A stretch of DNA of 64,000 bases from Chitinophagaceae bacterium (GCA_016720825.1 JADKJV010000006.1:62001-126000); one strand, 5' to 3'; counted from the first letter of the stretch, positions 1 to 9,422 are shown. Numbers and translations: made by a program. The notes: generated by a model from the sequence alone, not told the origin.

Positions 1-372
1 CATCTTCTTCACTTTGATCCACTCAACCGGCGGGCGCTTGTTGTGCATCTTCTGGCAGGCTTCAACACATTTGCGGGCATTGGCACAACGGGCCATATCA
101 ATCACCATCACAAACTTCCGACCTTCGATACCAATACGAGATTCAATATTTGTAATAGCTGATTCAGCAACATGGTGCTGGATGTGGGCACTGTCCACTT
201 CAACCAGTTTACCATCCGCAGTCATCACTTTCACCTTTTCCCCGGTTTCAGGAATAGTATCAGCACGCAGCTTTTGCTGAATACCAAAACCAGCCAGGGT
301 GGCACCACCCGCGAGTAAACCGAATTTTAAAAATTTCCGGCGTGGGGATTCTTCCGGTTTCTTATTTTCCAT
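1..372 (-). CDS. Tat-exported 4Fe-4S ferredoxin-type protein (C-terminus outside window)
   Basis: The first 124 codons of a minus-strand gene are present; the rest lies beyond base 1. The N-terminus carries a twin-arginine signal (SPRRKFLKFG, then a hydrophobic stretch rich in Gly/Ala), so the protein is exported folded. Downstream is KFVMVIDMARCANARKCVEA, the start of a ferredoxin-like fold as in the iron-sulfur subunits of periplasmic or membrane-attached molybdopterin oxidoreductases and hydrogenase-like complexes. The usual CxxCxxCxxxC cluster motif is changed: the second Cys is Ala (CANARKCVEAC). Such variants would need another ligand or a different cluster. The start is the ATG at 372; no other in-frame start lies near the RR motif. 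The partner subunits are not visible, so the exact complex is unknown. Confidence 0.8.
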   Translation of the reverse strand, partial: MENKKPEESPRRKFLKFGLLAGGATLAGFGIQQKLRADTIPETGEKVKVMTADGKLVEVDSAHIQHHVAESAITNIESRIGIEGRKFVMVIDMARCANARKCVEACQKMHNKRPPVEWIKVKKM

Positions 373-1111
373 ATCAGCCTTTTTAGCGTTGTTTCAAAAG
401 CGAAGTCGTTGGAGTCCGATGTCTTATAAGTGAATCAGGGAGAAATCTTGATTCATCGCAATCATAATCATGAGCAGAAAAACAAACAACTGTTCGGCTA
501 AGGTTAGGGTATAGCTCACCCTAATATCTGATAGCCGTCAATCGCTAAATTGATTTTCCTCATTTCGCATCATGACTTATAATTTTTTTTAAAAAATTAA
601 TCGTTTAAACATTGATGTTACAGCTTGACTGGTTTGCACAAATAAAAACACATTTGAATTGTGAAAGAAGTTAACAAGCAATGATGGCATGGAAAACAAA
701 AAACTTCAGTTTCCCCAATGAAAGAAAATGAATCAGTTTTTTGGGATGTTTCTCGATTTTAAAAAAAATGAAGGAGCCTGTTCAACTGGAAATGACCCCA
801 AAAACAGGTTAAAAAAAAAGTGATTAAAGTCAGTATGAATTAGAAGAGATATTGAGATCTTTTATGGATTCAACTGGAGTCTTAAATGTAAACTGGCTGC
901 GAAATTGATTTTAATCAACCTGAAAAATCAATTTTTTTTGTCGCCGATCAAGCGCAAACGAAGATTTTCACAGATTGCCTTACCGCTTTGTAAAATATTA
1001 TTCCAGGCAAGAAATTGTAACCAGCAATAATGTAGTGTTCTGTAAGCCATTTCCCCAAATATGAATTGACCATCAGTTCACAAGGAGTTCTTGGATATCG
1101 ATGAATGGAAA
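373..1111. other. gene-free AT-rich stretch
   Basis: No open frame with a plausible start or protein-like composition was found on either strand. The DNA is AT-rich with many A and T runs (for example around 590-600 and 760-830). It lies upstream of the Fe-S gene and downstream of the methyltransferase gene. I see no clear TAnnTTTG element, hairpin or repeat in it. Confidence 0.5.
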
Positions 1112-1981
1112 TCAACCTGCAAATGAATCCTGCCTTGCAGAATTTTCAAACAGACAAACACCTGCCCAGGGAAACTTCCTGACGGGCCCCTTCGGCTCAG
1201 GCATAGCGGCAAATATTTTCATTTGCAATGAAAGCCTTTTGAGTGCAGCTGCTGTTTTTAATCTCGATTTGATATCAATCGGTGTCCAGCCAAATAAACG
1301 GAAGAAGTCTTCCCCTTCTTCCGGGGCAAATACCAGCGGGGATTTTGCATCTTCCAGTAATGTGCCCATTTCTTCACGGATCATGGGTAAAATAGGAGGA
1401 GATAGCATATCTATTACCCAGCGTTTGAAACCGGGCGTATGAGATAAATCAAATGCAAATGCACCCGCTTCTTCTGCGGGTAGATAAACAACAAGCCCTT
1501 CCGTGACTACCAGTATTTTTTTCCCTTTGGTGCTGACTTGTTTGAAAAATTCCAGTCTTGCATTCCTGTCGGCCAGGTCAATGGCCACTCTTTCGTGTTT
1601 ACAGCGCGGCACTTCGTCTTTCATCATTTCATTCATATAGGAAACGATACCGGGAAGATCAGCGTCAATCCAGCGGAGTTCCGGTGGCAGGTCAAGCCGG
1701 AACGCCCTGGCATCAAGTCCGCTGGCGAGGTTGAGAATAAGATCATACCCATCTTTCACATGCTGCATTACAAACTGATCAAACAGCCAGGTCCTTGCCA
1801 CTAATGACCAGCTGTTTTTACGTCCTGATGCCATAGCCTGCACAATCTGCTCACCCCGCTCACCTGCCAGTCGCCGCGCATAAGGATCTTTAAAAACAGC
1901 ATCAGGCCGGTCTGTTTCATCAGCCCGGTAAACAGCCACCCATAATGATGTATCTGATATATCCCTGATTACTGGTTCCAT
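1112..1981 (-). CDS. class I SAM-dependent methyltransferase, LCM (leucine carboxyl methyltransferase-like) family
   Basis: About 289 residues. The motif DLILNLASGLDARAFRL is the SAM-binding loop of the PF04072/TIGR00027 family (usual form: nLGaGlDtRafRL), followed by RWIDADLPGIVSYMNE, where the acidic residue binds the SAM ribose. These bacterial enzymes are annotated as putative O-methyltransferases, and their substrates are mostly unknown. I chose the ATG at 1981 (MEPVIRDISDTSLW) because the family typically begins just before this block. The frame stays open to an ATG at 2053, which would add 24 residues without family support. The gene stands alone, between a gene-free stretch and the operon that starts at 2231. 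Confidence 0.82.
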   Translation of the reverse strand: MEPVIRDISDTSLWVAVYRADETDRPDAVFKDPYARRLAGERGEQIVQAMASGRKNSWSLVARTWLFDQFVMQHVKDGYDLILNLASGLDARAFRLDLPPELRWIDADLPGIVSYMNEMMKDEVPRCKHERVAIDLADRNARLEFFKQVSTKGKKILVVTEGLVVYLPAEEAGAFAFDLSHTPGFKRWVIDMLSPPILPMIREEMGTLLEDAKSPLVFAPEEGEDFFRLFGWTPIDIKSRLKTAAALKRLSLQMKIFAAMPEPKGPVRKFPWAGVCLFENSARQDSFAG

Positions 1982-2230
1982 TGGCAAAAGGTAAACCTGT
2001 GGGCTTAATCTCCAAAATATTTTTATTTCAGAGAAGGAAAACATGATAAGCAAACGTCATTAGTACTGTATTGTTACTGAAAAGCGAGAATGACGAATCA
2101 AACATATGACAGGGCCTTATTTTTGATTACTTTGTTCTCCTTCCTGCAAATTGCAGATCGTTGATTTAAAACAACCGGGAACCAGGTATCTGGGTTAAAC
2201 CCGGCATTTATTAAACCGTCATATCTATCC

Positions 2231-2737
2231 ATGACAACTGTTACTATCAGGCCCTGGCAAAAAGAAGATCAGTCACTGCTGGCTGAATACTTTAATAATA
2301 TTCTCATCTGGAATAACATGCGGGATTACATTCCGCATCCTTACACCGAAGAACATGCAGAAAAATTTATCAATGCCCAGGCAGGCATTGACCCGGCACA
2401 GAATTTTGCCATTCTCGCTGACGGGGAAATCTGCGGCGGAATCGGTATTCTGCTGAAAGATGACATCTACCGGATGAATGTGGAGCTGGCTTACTGGGTA
2501 GCCGAACCATTCTGGGGAAAAGGCATTGCCACGGAAGCGGTGAAGCTGATGACTGATTATACTTTTGAAACGTTTGCCATCAACCGGATCGTGGCTGAAG
2601 TATTTGAATATAACAGGCCGAGTATGCGTGTGCTTGAAAAAAACGGGTATTACCTGCAGACCGTTTCCAGGAAAGGGGTTTTAAAAAATGAATATCTCAT
2701 CGACAATTATATATGGGTGAAACAAAAATTCTTCTGA
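2231..2737 (+). CDS. GNAT family N-acetyltransferase, RimJ/RimL-like
   Basis: 168 residues with the full GNAT layout: N-terminal beta-alpha unit (TIRPWQKEDQSLLAEYFNN), a central strand ending VELAYWVAEPFWGKGIATEA (motif A, acetyl-CoA pyrophosphate loop of the form QxxGxG/A) and a C-terminal NRPSMRVLEKNGY block typical of RimJ/RimL-type enzymes. It would transfer an acetyl or acyl group to an amino group. The gene ends 47 bases before the PqqD-like gene, on the same strand, so it may be the first gene of the operon that runs to 9422. Whether it modifies the product of that pathway is inference. Confidence 0.85.
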   Translation: MTTVTIRPWQKEDQSLLAEYFNNILIWNNMRDYIPHPYTEEHAEKFINAQAGIDPAQNFAILADGEICGGIGILLKDDIYRMNVELAYWVAEPFWGKGIATEAVKLMTDYTFETFAINRIVAEVFEYNRPSMRVLEKNGYYLQTVSRKGVLKNEYLIDNYIWVKQKFF

Positions 2738-2784
2738 TGCAACTTGTATCTGATTAATTTTTCTTCGACAAAAAAAAACCACAC

Positions 2785-3032
2785 ATGATCAAAAAAAACA
2801 TCGCCACCAACGAGCTGGGATTTGTATTTAATCCCGCCACCGGGGATTCATTCAGCACCAACCCGGTTGCAGCCAGCATCCTCAGGTATATGCGCGAAAA
2901 CAAATCGTTGTCTGACATCAAAAATCATTGCTCGAAACCTACGAGACAGATTCTGCCACTGTAGAAAAAGATCTCGATGATTTTGTACATACACTAAAAG
3001 AGTTTAACCTGCTTGCCACTGCTGTCAATTAA
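2785..3032 (+). CDS. PqqD-like (RRE-type) small protein, frameshifted
   Basis: Reading from the ATG at 2785 gives MIKKNIATNELGFVFNPATG and continues to a TAG at 2962-2964. Adding one T to the TT at 2928-2929 restores an 82-residue protein ending at 3032 (…KNHLLETYETDSATVEKDL, then DFVHTLKEFNLLATAVN). The pattern, an early FVFNPATGDSF beta hairpin, NPVAASIL helix, and a C-terminal helix with regularly placed acidic and hydrophobic residues, matches stand-alone PqqD-family proteins. These bind leader peptides for modification enzymes. The ATP-grasp gene starts 20 bases downstream, which suggests a partner role. The frameshift is most likely a homopolymer error. Confidence 0.72.
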
Positions 3033-3052
3033 CTGAAAACACAATTCTCCCC

Positions 3053-4093
3053 ATGAAACCGATTGTTATTGCCATTACAGGCCTCAATGCTATAGACAGC
3101 CCCGGCCCAGGCGTGGCCGTAGCCCGCGCCATCCGGGATGGGATGGACAAACCCGTAAGGATTATAGGCCTGGCTTACGAAAACCTGGAGCCCGGTATTT
3201 ATATGGAAGGCATTTGTGATAAAACCTACCAGATTTCTTATCCGGCTGCAGGTGCTGAAATCCTTTTCAACCACATCAAAGCCATTCATGAAAAAGAAGG
3301 TCTCGATCTGATCATCCCGAATTTTGATGCAGAGCTGCCGAATTTCATGATGCTGGCGAAAAGACTCCTCGCGCTGGGTATCCGCACATTCATGCCTGAT
3401 GCAGCTATGTTTGATGCCAGGGATAAACAACACTTATATGCTTTTGGAAAGCAACACGACTTCAGGGTACCGCGTGACATGATGCTGTACCAGCCCGCTG
3501 AACTGGTACGCGCCGGTGAACAATTCGGATATCCGCTGGTAGTTAAAGGGAAATATTATGAAGCAGTCGTTGCCCATACTGCAGAACAGGCACAGAAAGC
3601 ATATTATAAAATCAGTGCTAAATGGGGGTTACCGATTATCATCCAGGAATTCATCCCCGGTACAGAAATCAATATTGCTGCGTTGGGAGATGGAGAAGGA
3701 AATGCGATCAGCATCATCCCCATGCGCAAACTGTATATCACCGATAAAGGCAAGGCCTGGGCAGGCATCACCCTGGAAGATGAAACACTGGTTGACCTGG
3801 CGCGTCGTTTTATCCAGGCCACAAAATGGCGTGGCGGGTTTGAACTGGAAATCATGCGCAATGCTGCCGGTGAATTATATATTATGGAAATCAATCCCCG
3901 TTTCCCGGCATGGATTTACCTCAGCGCCGGAGCCGGGCAAAACCAGCCAGCCACCCTGGTTAAAATGGCTATGGGAGAAAAAGTAAAACCATTCACAGAA
4001 TACGATGCCGGAAAACTATTCATCCGGTATGCCTGGGATATGATTGTAGATGTATCCCGGTTCCAGCAGTTTACTGCATACGGACAATTATAA
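3053..4093 (+). CDS. ATP-grasp domain ligase
   Basis: 346 residues. The N-terminal Rossmann-like preATP domain (IVIAITGLNAIDSPGPGVAV, residues 4-23) resembles carbamoyl-phosphate synthase-like ATP-grasp proteins. The ATP-grasp core follows: YPLVVKGKYYEAVV (ATP-binding lysine, about residue 165), IIIQEFIPGTEINIAALGDG and the metal-binding MEINPRFPAW (E, N and R, about residue 281-290). Enzymes of this type make an amide, peptide or thioester bond through an acyl phosphate. The gene lies between a PqqD-like protein (20-base gap) and a PLP decarboxylase (24-base gap). The substrate is not known. A pairing of ATP-grasp ligase with fold-III decarboxylase resembles BtrJ/BtrK of butirosin synthesis, in which the amino acid is activated and then decarboxylated on a carrier. 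Confidence 0.85.
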   Translation: MKPIVIAITGLNAIDSPGPGVAVARAIRDGMDKPVRIIGLAYENLEPGIYMEGICDKTYQISYPAAGAEILFNHIKAIHEKEGLDLIIPNFDAELPNFMMLAKRLLALGIRTFMPDAAMFDARDKQHLYAFGKQHDFRVPRDMMLYQPAELVRAGEQFGYPLVVKGKYYEAVVAHTAEQAQKAYYKISAKWGLPIIIQEFIPGTEINIAALGDGEGNAISIIPMRKLYITDKGKAWAGITLEDETLVDLARRFIQATKWRGGFELEIMRNAAGELYIMEINPRFPAWIYLSAGAGQNQPATLVKMAMGEKVKPFTEYDAGKLFIRYAWDMIVDVSRFQQFTAYGQL

Positions 4094-4117
4094 TCTGACC
4101 TCTATAAAGAAAATATT

Positions 4118-5467
4118 ATGTCGAAACTGAAATATGAAAGACCGTTTATCAAGAAGATGAGTGTGGGTATGCTTGATAAAACAGGTACACAAAGCGAATT
4201 AACCCCGGTAACAACCATTGATGGAATCGCCGTAAAAGAGCTGATCCGGAAATATGGCAGCCCTGTTTTTGTAATGAGCGAACAACAGATCCGCCACAAC
4301 TACCAGTTTGCCGTGAGGGCATTCGCCACCCGGTATCCCAAAGTGCAATATGCCTGGAGTTACAAAACCCATTACAACAATGCCATTTGCCGCATCTTCC
4401 ACCAGGAAGGCAGCTGGGCTGAAGTAGTAAGCGGTTTTGAATACCAGAAAGCATTAAACAATGGTGTGCCCGGCAGCCAGATCATTTTCAATGGCCCCGA
4501 CAAACAGGAAAGTGAACTTATTCTTGCAGTGAACCATGAATCACTCATCCATATTGACCACCTGGAAGAATTGTACCTGCTCAGTTCTATATGCAACACC
4601 CTGAAGAAAAAAGCACGCGTAGCCATCCGTGTGAATATGGATACAGGCATTTACCCGATGTGGGACCGTTTTGGATTCAATTATGAAAATGGGCAGGCCT
4701 GGACAGCCTTACAAAAAATTGCAGCGTCTGAATTCCTTAGCCTGACCGGGTTACACGCGCATATTGGCACTTATATGATGAGCACAAATGCGTATGCTAT
4801 TGCGGCTACCAAACTCAGCACACTCGCACTGCAATGCAAAAAAGAATTCAACATCACCGTTAAATATATAGATCTCGGTGGTGGCTTTCCAGGCACAAAT
4901 ATACTGAGAGGAACTTATGGTGCGGTACAACTGCCCACCGTGGATGAATTTGCAGAAGCTATTACCCATGCAATCCTGCAGGCAGGATTCCCGCCGGCAG
5001 ATCTGCCCATGCTGGTTCTTGAAAGCGGCAGGCTGCTGGTAGATGATGCCGGCTACCTGCTGGGCACTGTACTTGCCAATAAGAAACTGAGCGACGGAAG
5101 AAAGGCTACCATTATGGATTTCGGCGTCAATATCATGTTCACTTCGTTCTGGTACGATCATAAGATAAGTCCTGCACAGGAAGTAACTTCCTTCCAGGAA
5201 GATACGGTGCTGTACGGACCGCTTTGTATGAATATTGATGTAATCCGTGAGCACGTGAGCCTGCCGCTGATGAACCGCGGCGACCATGTAGTGGTACATA
5301 AAGTTGGCGCCTATAATATGACTCAATGGATGCAGTTTATTGCGATGCGTCCGGCGATCGTGCTGATAGACACCAACAGCAACACCCATGTGATCAGGCA
5401 GAAAGAAGATCTGGCTTACATGGAACAACTGGAGCAGATACCTGAACATTTAACACTGAAAAACTGA
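4118..5467 (+). CDS. PLP-dependent decarboxylase, alanine-racemase fold (Orn/DAP/Arg decarboxylase 2 family)
   Basis: 449 residues, full length for the LysA-like group. Visible family sites: the PLP lysine in VQYAWSYKTHYNNAI (about residue 87), the histidine-containing LTGLHAHIGTYM, the phosphate loop DLGGGFPGTN, LESGRLLVDDAGYLL (equivalent of EPGR), GPLCMNIDVI (equivalent of CESxD) and the C-terminal VGAYNMTQW. The N-terminal 40 residues precede the barrel. It is not clearly LysA: the CESSD-type motif is CMNID and no lysine pathway genes are nearby. It probably decarboxylates an amino-acid-derived substrate made or held by the ATP-grasp/PqqD pair. It is placed 24 bases after the ligase and 2 bases before the transporter, within the operon. 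Confidence 0.86.
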   Translation: MSKLKYERPFIKKMSVGMLDKTGTQSELTPVTTIDGIAVKELIRKYGSPVFVMSEQQIRHNYQFAVRAFATRYPKVQYAWSYKTHYNNAICRIFHQEGSWAEVVSGFEYQKALNNGVPGSQIIFNGPDKQESELILAVNHESLIHIDHLEELYLLSSICNTLKKKARVAIRVNMDTGIYPMWDRFGFNYENGQAWTALQKIAASEFLSLTGLHAHIGTYMMSTNAYAIAATKLSTLALQCKKEFNITVKYIDLGGGFPGTNILRGTYGAVQLPTVDEFAEAITHAILQAGFPPADLPMLVLESGRLLVDDAGYLLGTVLANKKLSDGRKATIMDFGVNIMFTSFWYDHKISPAQEVTSFQEDTVLYGPLCMNIDVIREHVSLPLMNRGDHVVVHKVGAYNMTQWMQFIAMRPAIVLIDTNSNTHVIRQKEDLAYMEQLEQIPEHLTLKN

Positions 5468-5469
5468 TT

Positions 5470-7660
5470 TTGCTAAAACAGGTAAAGAACATAATAAAAC
5501 CGTTTGCAGAAGAAGTGCTGAACAGCTATTCCATCCTGCTATTTTCAGGCAGTAGGGCACTCGGCCTGCTGTTGCTGATCGTCAGCTTTTTCAAACCTTA
5601 TGCCGGTTTCGCAGGACTGGTGTCGGCCATAATTGCCATCGGGGTCATTTCATTCGCCGGCTTACAGCGCTCTTCCGTACACAAAGGTTTATACAGTTAC
5701 AATGCAGTATTGATTGGAATCGGGATGGGCACGTTTTATAATCCCGGAACAGCATTCTGGCTGTTACTGTTTCTTGCTGTATTGTTTTCAGTAATCATGT
5801 CGGGCGTATTAGCCAGGATATTATTACCCAAGGGTCTCCCCTTCCTTACGATTCCGTTTGTAATCTGCTTCTGGCTGGTAATCCTTGTATCGCGCGAATT
5901 CACTGCCATTGATTTTTCGACCAGGAATATTTACTGGCTGAATGAAATGTATGCGATCGGTGATAAAGACCTCGTGAATTTCATGATGTTTTTGAAAACC
6001 TGCCGTTGCCCGCACTGGTACTTACGTTTTCAAGTCCCTCAGTTCTTTATTCTTCCAGGAAAATGTACTGGCAGGAATGATCATATTCACCGGACTCCTG
6101 TTCCACAGCCGCATCGCCCTTACACTGCTGGTCTTGGGTTTTATAGCAGGATTCCTCTTCAACGGTGTGGTGCATGCGTATGACTCAGGCATTAATTACT
6201 ACCTGATGGGTGGCAATTTTATCATTGTCACGCTCGCCATCGGCAGCTTCTTTACCATACCCTCATTATATTCTTATTTATGGGCACTGGTGGCGGTACC
6301 CATTACTTTTATCATGGTTATAGCCCTGGGTAAACTCACCGCCCTGCTGAATCTGCCGGTGTATTCACTGCCCTTCTGTATCGTGACCATCCTGATGATA
6401 TACTTTTTCTCATTGCTTAAACAGAGCGGCAAACTGGTGATTACCCCTTTACAGTTTTATTCCCCGGAAAAGAACCTGTATAATTTCCTCAACGCACGCA
6501 AACGGCTGTTTTCTGAAAAATACTACAGGCTGCAGCTCCCTTTCCTGGGCCAGTGGATTGTATCGCAGGGTTACGACAGTGATATCACGCACAAAGGCGA
6601 CTGGAGCAAAGCGCTTGACTTTGTGATTGTGGATTCACAAATGAAAACGTACACCGAGTATGCTTTGAAACCGGAGAATTTCTATTGCTACAACAAACCA
6701 ATACTGGCACCTGCAGCAGGATATGTACAGGAAATCATTGACCATATAGAAGATAATGAAATTGGTAAAATCAACCGTGAGCAAAACTGGGGCAACACAA
6801 TTGTGATCAGGCATGCGGAAGGATTATATACCAAGATGAGTCACCTGCGCAGGAATTCTTTCAAAGTAAATGTGGGCGACTATGTACACCAGGGTGATGT
6901 AGTTGCGGCCTGCGGGAATTCAGGTCGTTCACCCGAACCGCATTTGCATTTCCAGGTGCAGTCAACCCCTTATGTTGGCAGCAAAACAATAGCCTATCCT
7001 TTTGAAGCCATGATGGTGCGCAAAGACGGATCATTAAAACTGGCCGAGTTTGAACATCCTGCAGAAACAGCCTGGGTAAGCCATCCCACCGTAAATGAAA
7101 GCCTCGCCAGTGCATTTGAATTTTTACCGGGTTACCGGATGGAAGTATCCGCTGAAGGTTTTGACACCAGCACCTGGGAGATATTCACCGACGCGTATAA
7201 CCTCACTTATTTTTATTGTCACCAGACCGGTGCCATTGCGTATTTCACCAGAACCGCCTGTTTCTTTTATTTCACGTCTTTCTACGGCAACCGCAAAAGC
7301 CTGTTGTACCAGTTTTACCTGGGTTGTTACAAAATCAGCCTGTCAACAGAATATACCGGATCTGTTCAGGATGAATTCCCCCTGCAGTGGACAAAGAACA
7401 ATCCCGGCAAATGGCTGCAGGATTTTATAGCGCCTTTTTATATTTTCCGCCGCTTGTTATTTGAATCTTCTAACCGGATTACCGGAGGAGGCGTATTTGA
7501 TGCTGTGGTTACAGTGGAAAGCAAACGGACGTTGCAATATCCGGGGTTCAGACTGCAGCAGGTGGAGTCAACCATCCTCATAGAAGATAAGAAGATTAAA
7601 ACATTCAGTTTTGAAAAGCAACACAAAAAAATAACCGTTACATGTACTTCAAAAGGATAA
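5470..7660 (+). CDS. urea-transporter-like membrane domain fused to M23 metallopeptidase domain (frameshifted)
   Basis: One protein of about 730 residues, read in two frames. The first 170 codons (TTG start at 5470) and the frame from about 6040 join if one T is restored in each of the T runs at 5989-5993 and 6027-6030; the bridge then reads FMMFFENLPLPALVLTFFKS. Residues 15-310 form about ten hydrophobic segments, with GLYSYNAVLIGIGMGTFYNP and a second copy of the fold, as in the PF03253 urea transporter family. Then comes an M23 domain: HKGDWSKALDF, MSHLRR, and EPHLHFQV give the expected His/Asp/His zinc ligands. About 230 C-terminal residues are unassigned. M23 enzymes cut peptidoglycan cross-bridges. 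The gene overlaps the YaiO gene by 19 bases. Confidence 0.82.
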
Positions 7661-8811
7661 TACTGACAGGGTTCAGCTTTTTGCTGGGTATCTGCCTCTT
7701 CGCACAGGAGATTCGCAACGAAGATGAAGCGGCCACCGAATCAGCCCGCTTATACAATGAGAAGAAATGGAAAGAACTGATGGTATTCGGCAAAACCACA
7801 CTGGAAGCGGGTATTGATTTTCCGCTACTGCGTATGCGCACAGGCTATGCCGCATTTGTATTGGGTAATTACGGGGAAAGCCTGAAGCAATATGAAAATG
7901 TATATAAAAAAGACCCTGAAAACAAAACGGCACTGTATTACAGCTACCTGAACAACGTGTACCTGAACAACAGCAGCGCCGCCCGTTTCTACGGATCCAA
8001 AATGCCGGAAGAAACTCAGACCGCCGAAAAACTGAAAGCCACCAAATTGTCAGGCGCAAACCTCGAATTCAGTTATAAAATACCGGACCAGACAGTCCGT
8101 GGAAATGCACAATACTTCAAAGCCGGCGTACAGGCCGAACTGGGTTACCGGCTGCAATGGCAGAATGCTTTTGCGATGTATAACCAGACCATTGATGAAC
8201 CATTGCTCACATCAGTAAATAACAACCACAATATTAAAATTGCCCAGAAAGAATATTATACCAAACTGAGCTTTGCCGCCACATCACATATATCCATCAT
8301 TGGCGGGTTCCATTATCTCTATACACCTTTCAATAATTTTATTTATAATAACTATATCGGATTCGGAGGCGTTAAACTCACATCGCCTTTTGTCCATGTA
8401 CAGGGTCTGGTTCAACTGGGTCGTATCAGGGACTCATCATACCAGCAGGTGGATGCCGTGATCAGCTTTTACCCCCTGGGCAACACCAAACTCTACAGTA
8501 TCACAAGAGGTGGCTTCAGTAAGGAAACGGCCTTCACCCAGGTAATCGGATACCGCATCCTGAAAAATATATGGCTGGAAGGAAACGTAACAATCGGCAA
8601 ATACAACAAACTGCTGGGCAACGACGCACTATATGTTTATGACGATATAGACACAAAAAAACTCAGGGCCGGCGCCAGCATGTATGCCCTGGCAGGGAAA
8701 AACACAACTGTGATCATCAATTACAATTTCGACAGGAAATCACTATACGGGAGACCGAATATCAATTTTAATCAACAATCAATTACAGGAGGTTTACAAT
8801 GGAATTTTTAA
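7642..8811 (+). CDS. YaiO family outer-membrane beta-barrel protein with TPR N-terminus
   Basis: 389 residues. A signal peptide (MYFKRIILTGFSFLLGICLFAQ) is followed by a TPR-like helical region (LLRMRTGYAAFVLGNYGESL, YENVYKKDPENKTALYY). From about residue 150 the sequence has alternating aromatic strands (GAQAELGYRLQWQN-like, ending SITGGLQWNF with the C-terminal Phe needed for barrel insertion). That is the YaiO layout. The start codon lies inside the end of the transporter/peptidase gene, and its own end overlaps the following TPR gene by 13 bases, so translation is probably coupled. In the operon it may give the exit route across the outer membrane or anchor the envelope part of the pathway. 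Confidence 0.82.
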   Translation: MYFKRIILTGFSFLLGICLFAQEIRNEDEAATESARLYNEKKWKELMVFGKTTLEAGIDFPLLRMRTGYAAFVLGNYGESLKQYENVYKKDPENKTALYYSYLNNVYLNNSSAARFYGSKMPEETQTAEKLKATKLSGANLEFSYKIPDQTVRGNAQYFKAGVQAELGYRLQWQNAFAMYNQTIDEPLLTSVNNNHNIKIAQKEYYTKLSFAATSHISIIGGFHYLYTPFNNFIYNNYIGFGGVKLTSPFVHVQGLVQLGRIRDSSYQQVDAVISFYPLGNTKLYSITRGGFSKETAFTQVIGYRILKNIWLEGNVTIGKYNKLLGNDALYVYDDIDTKKLRAGASMYALAGKNTTVIINYNFDRKSLYGRPNINFNQQSITGGLQWNF

Positions 8812-9422
8812 GAAAAGGAATACTGACAGTTGTTGTTTCGCTGCTGGTTGCTACGTCCGGCTTTGCACAAACAGCTGAACAAATGCAAAAAGCATTTAAA
8901 CAAAGCTATGCCAGCGAATACAAAGGCGATTATGCGGCTGCTATATCAGAATTACAGAAAGCCTATAAAGCCGACAGCTACGAATGCAACCTCCGGATGG
9001 GCTGGCTGAATTACAGCCTGAAGAAATACACCGTCGCCATGGATTATTACCAGAAAGCCATTGACCTGAAAAAATACAGTGTGGAAGCCAGGCTGGGTTA
9101 TATCACACCTGCCAATGCGGCAAAAATGTATGACAAGGCTTATGCGAAATATGAAGAGATCCTGAAAATAGACCCCTATAACAGTACAGCCAATTACTGG
9201 GTGGGCGTGAATTATTATTCAGTGAAAAAATATGATGTGGCAGCTAAGTACTTTGAACTGGTGGTGAATATGTATCCTTTCGATTATGATGGCAACCACA
9301 TGCTGGGGTGGACTTACCTCTATTTAGGAAAAACGGGTGAGGCGAAAATATTATTCGAGAAGGCGTTGTTGTATAAGCCGGATGATGCTTCGGCGAAGGA
9401 TGGGTTGAGTAAGTGTAAATGA
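8799..9422 (+). CDS. exported tetratricopeptide repeat protein
   Basis: 207 residues. A signal peptide (MEFLRKGILTVVVSLLVATS, cleavage after GFAQ) precedes four to five TPR units: YKGDYAAAISELQKAYKADS, SLKKYTVAMDYYQKAIDLKK, YDKAYAKYEEILKIDPYNST, SVKKYDVAAKYFELVVNMYP and LGKTGEAKILFEKALLYKPD. It likely acts as a periplasmic scaffold for the YaiO barrel encoded just upstream, whose own N-terminus is also TPR-like. It is the last gene of the operon; a strong hairpin follows at 9465-9490. It has no enzyme motif. Confidence 0.85.
   Translation: MEFLRKGILTVVVSLLVATSGFAQTAEQMQKAFKQSYASEYKGDYAAAISELQKAYKADSYECNLRMGWLNYSLKKYTVAMDYYQKAIDLKKYSVEARLGYITPANAAKMYDKAYAKYEEILKIDPYNSTANYWVGVNYYSVKKYDVAAKYFELVVNMYPFDYDGNHMLGWTYLYLGKTGEAKILFEKALLYKPDDASAKDGLSKCK

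Noticed and set aside
3558..3986. Plus-strand ORF of 142 aa in another frame of the ATP-grasp gene
   Set aside because: Shadow frame; the ATP-grasp frame is intact with all motifs.
4751..5449. Minus-strand ORF of 232 aa inside the decarboxylase gene
   Set aside because: Shadow of a strongly conserved plus-strand gene; no recognisable domain.
4118..5467. lysA (diaminopimelate decarboxylase)
   Set aside because: The family fits, but the CESSD-type motif differs and the gene sits in a specialised operon, so the symbol is not given.
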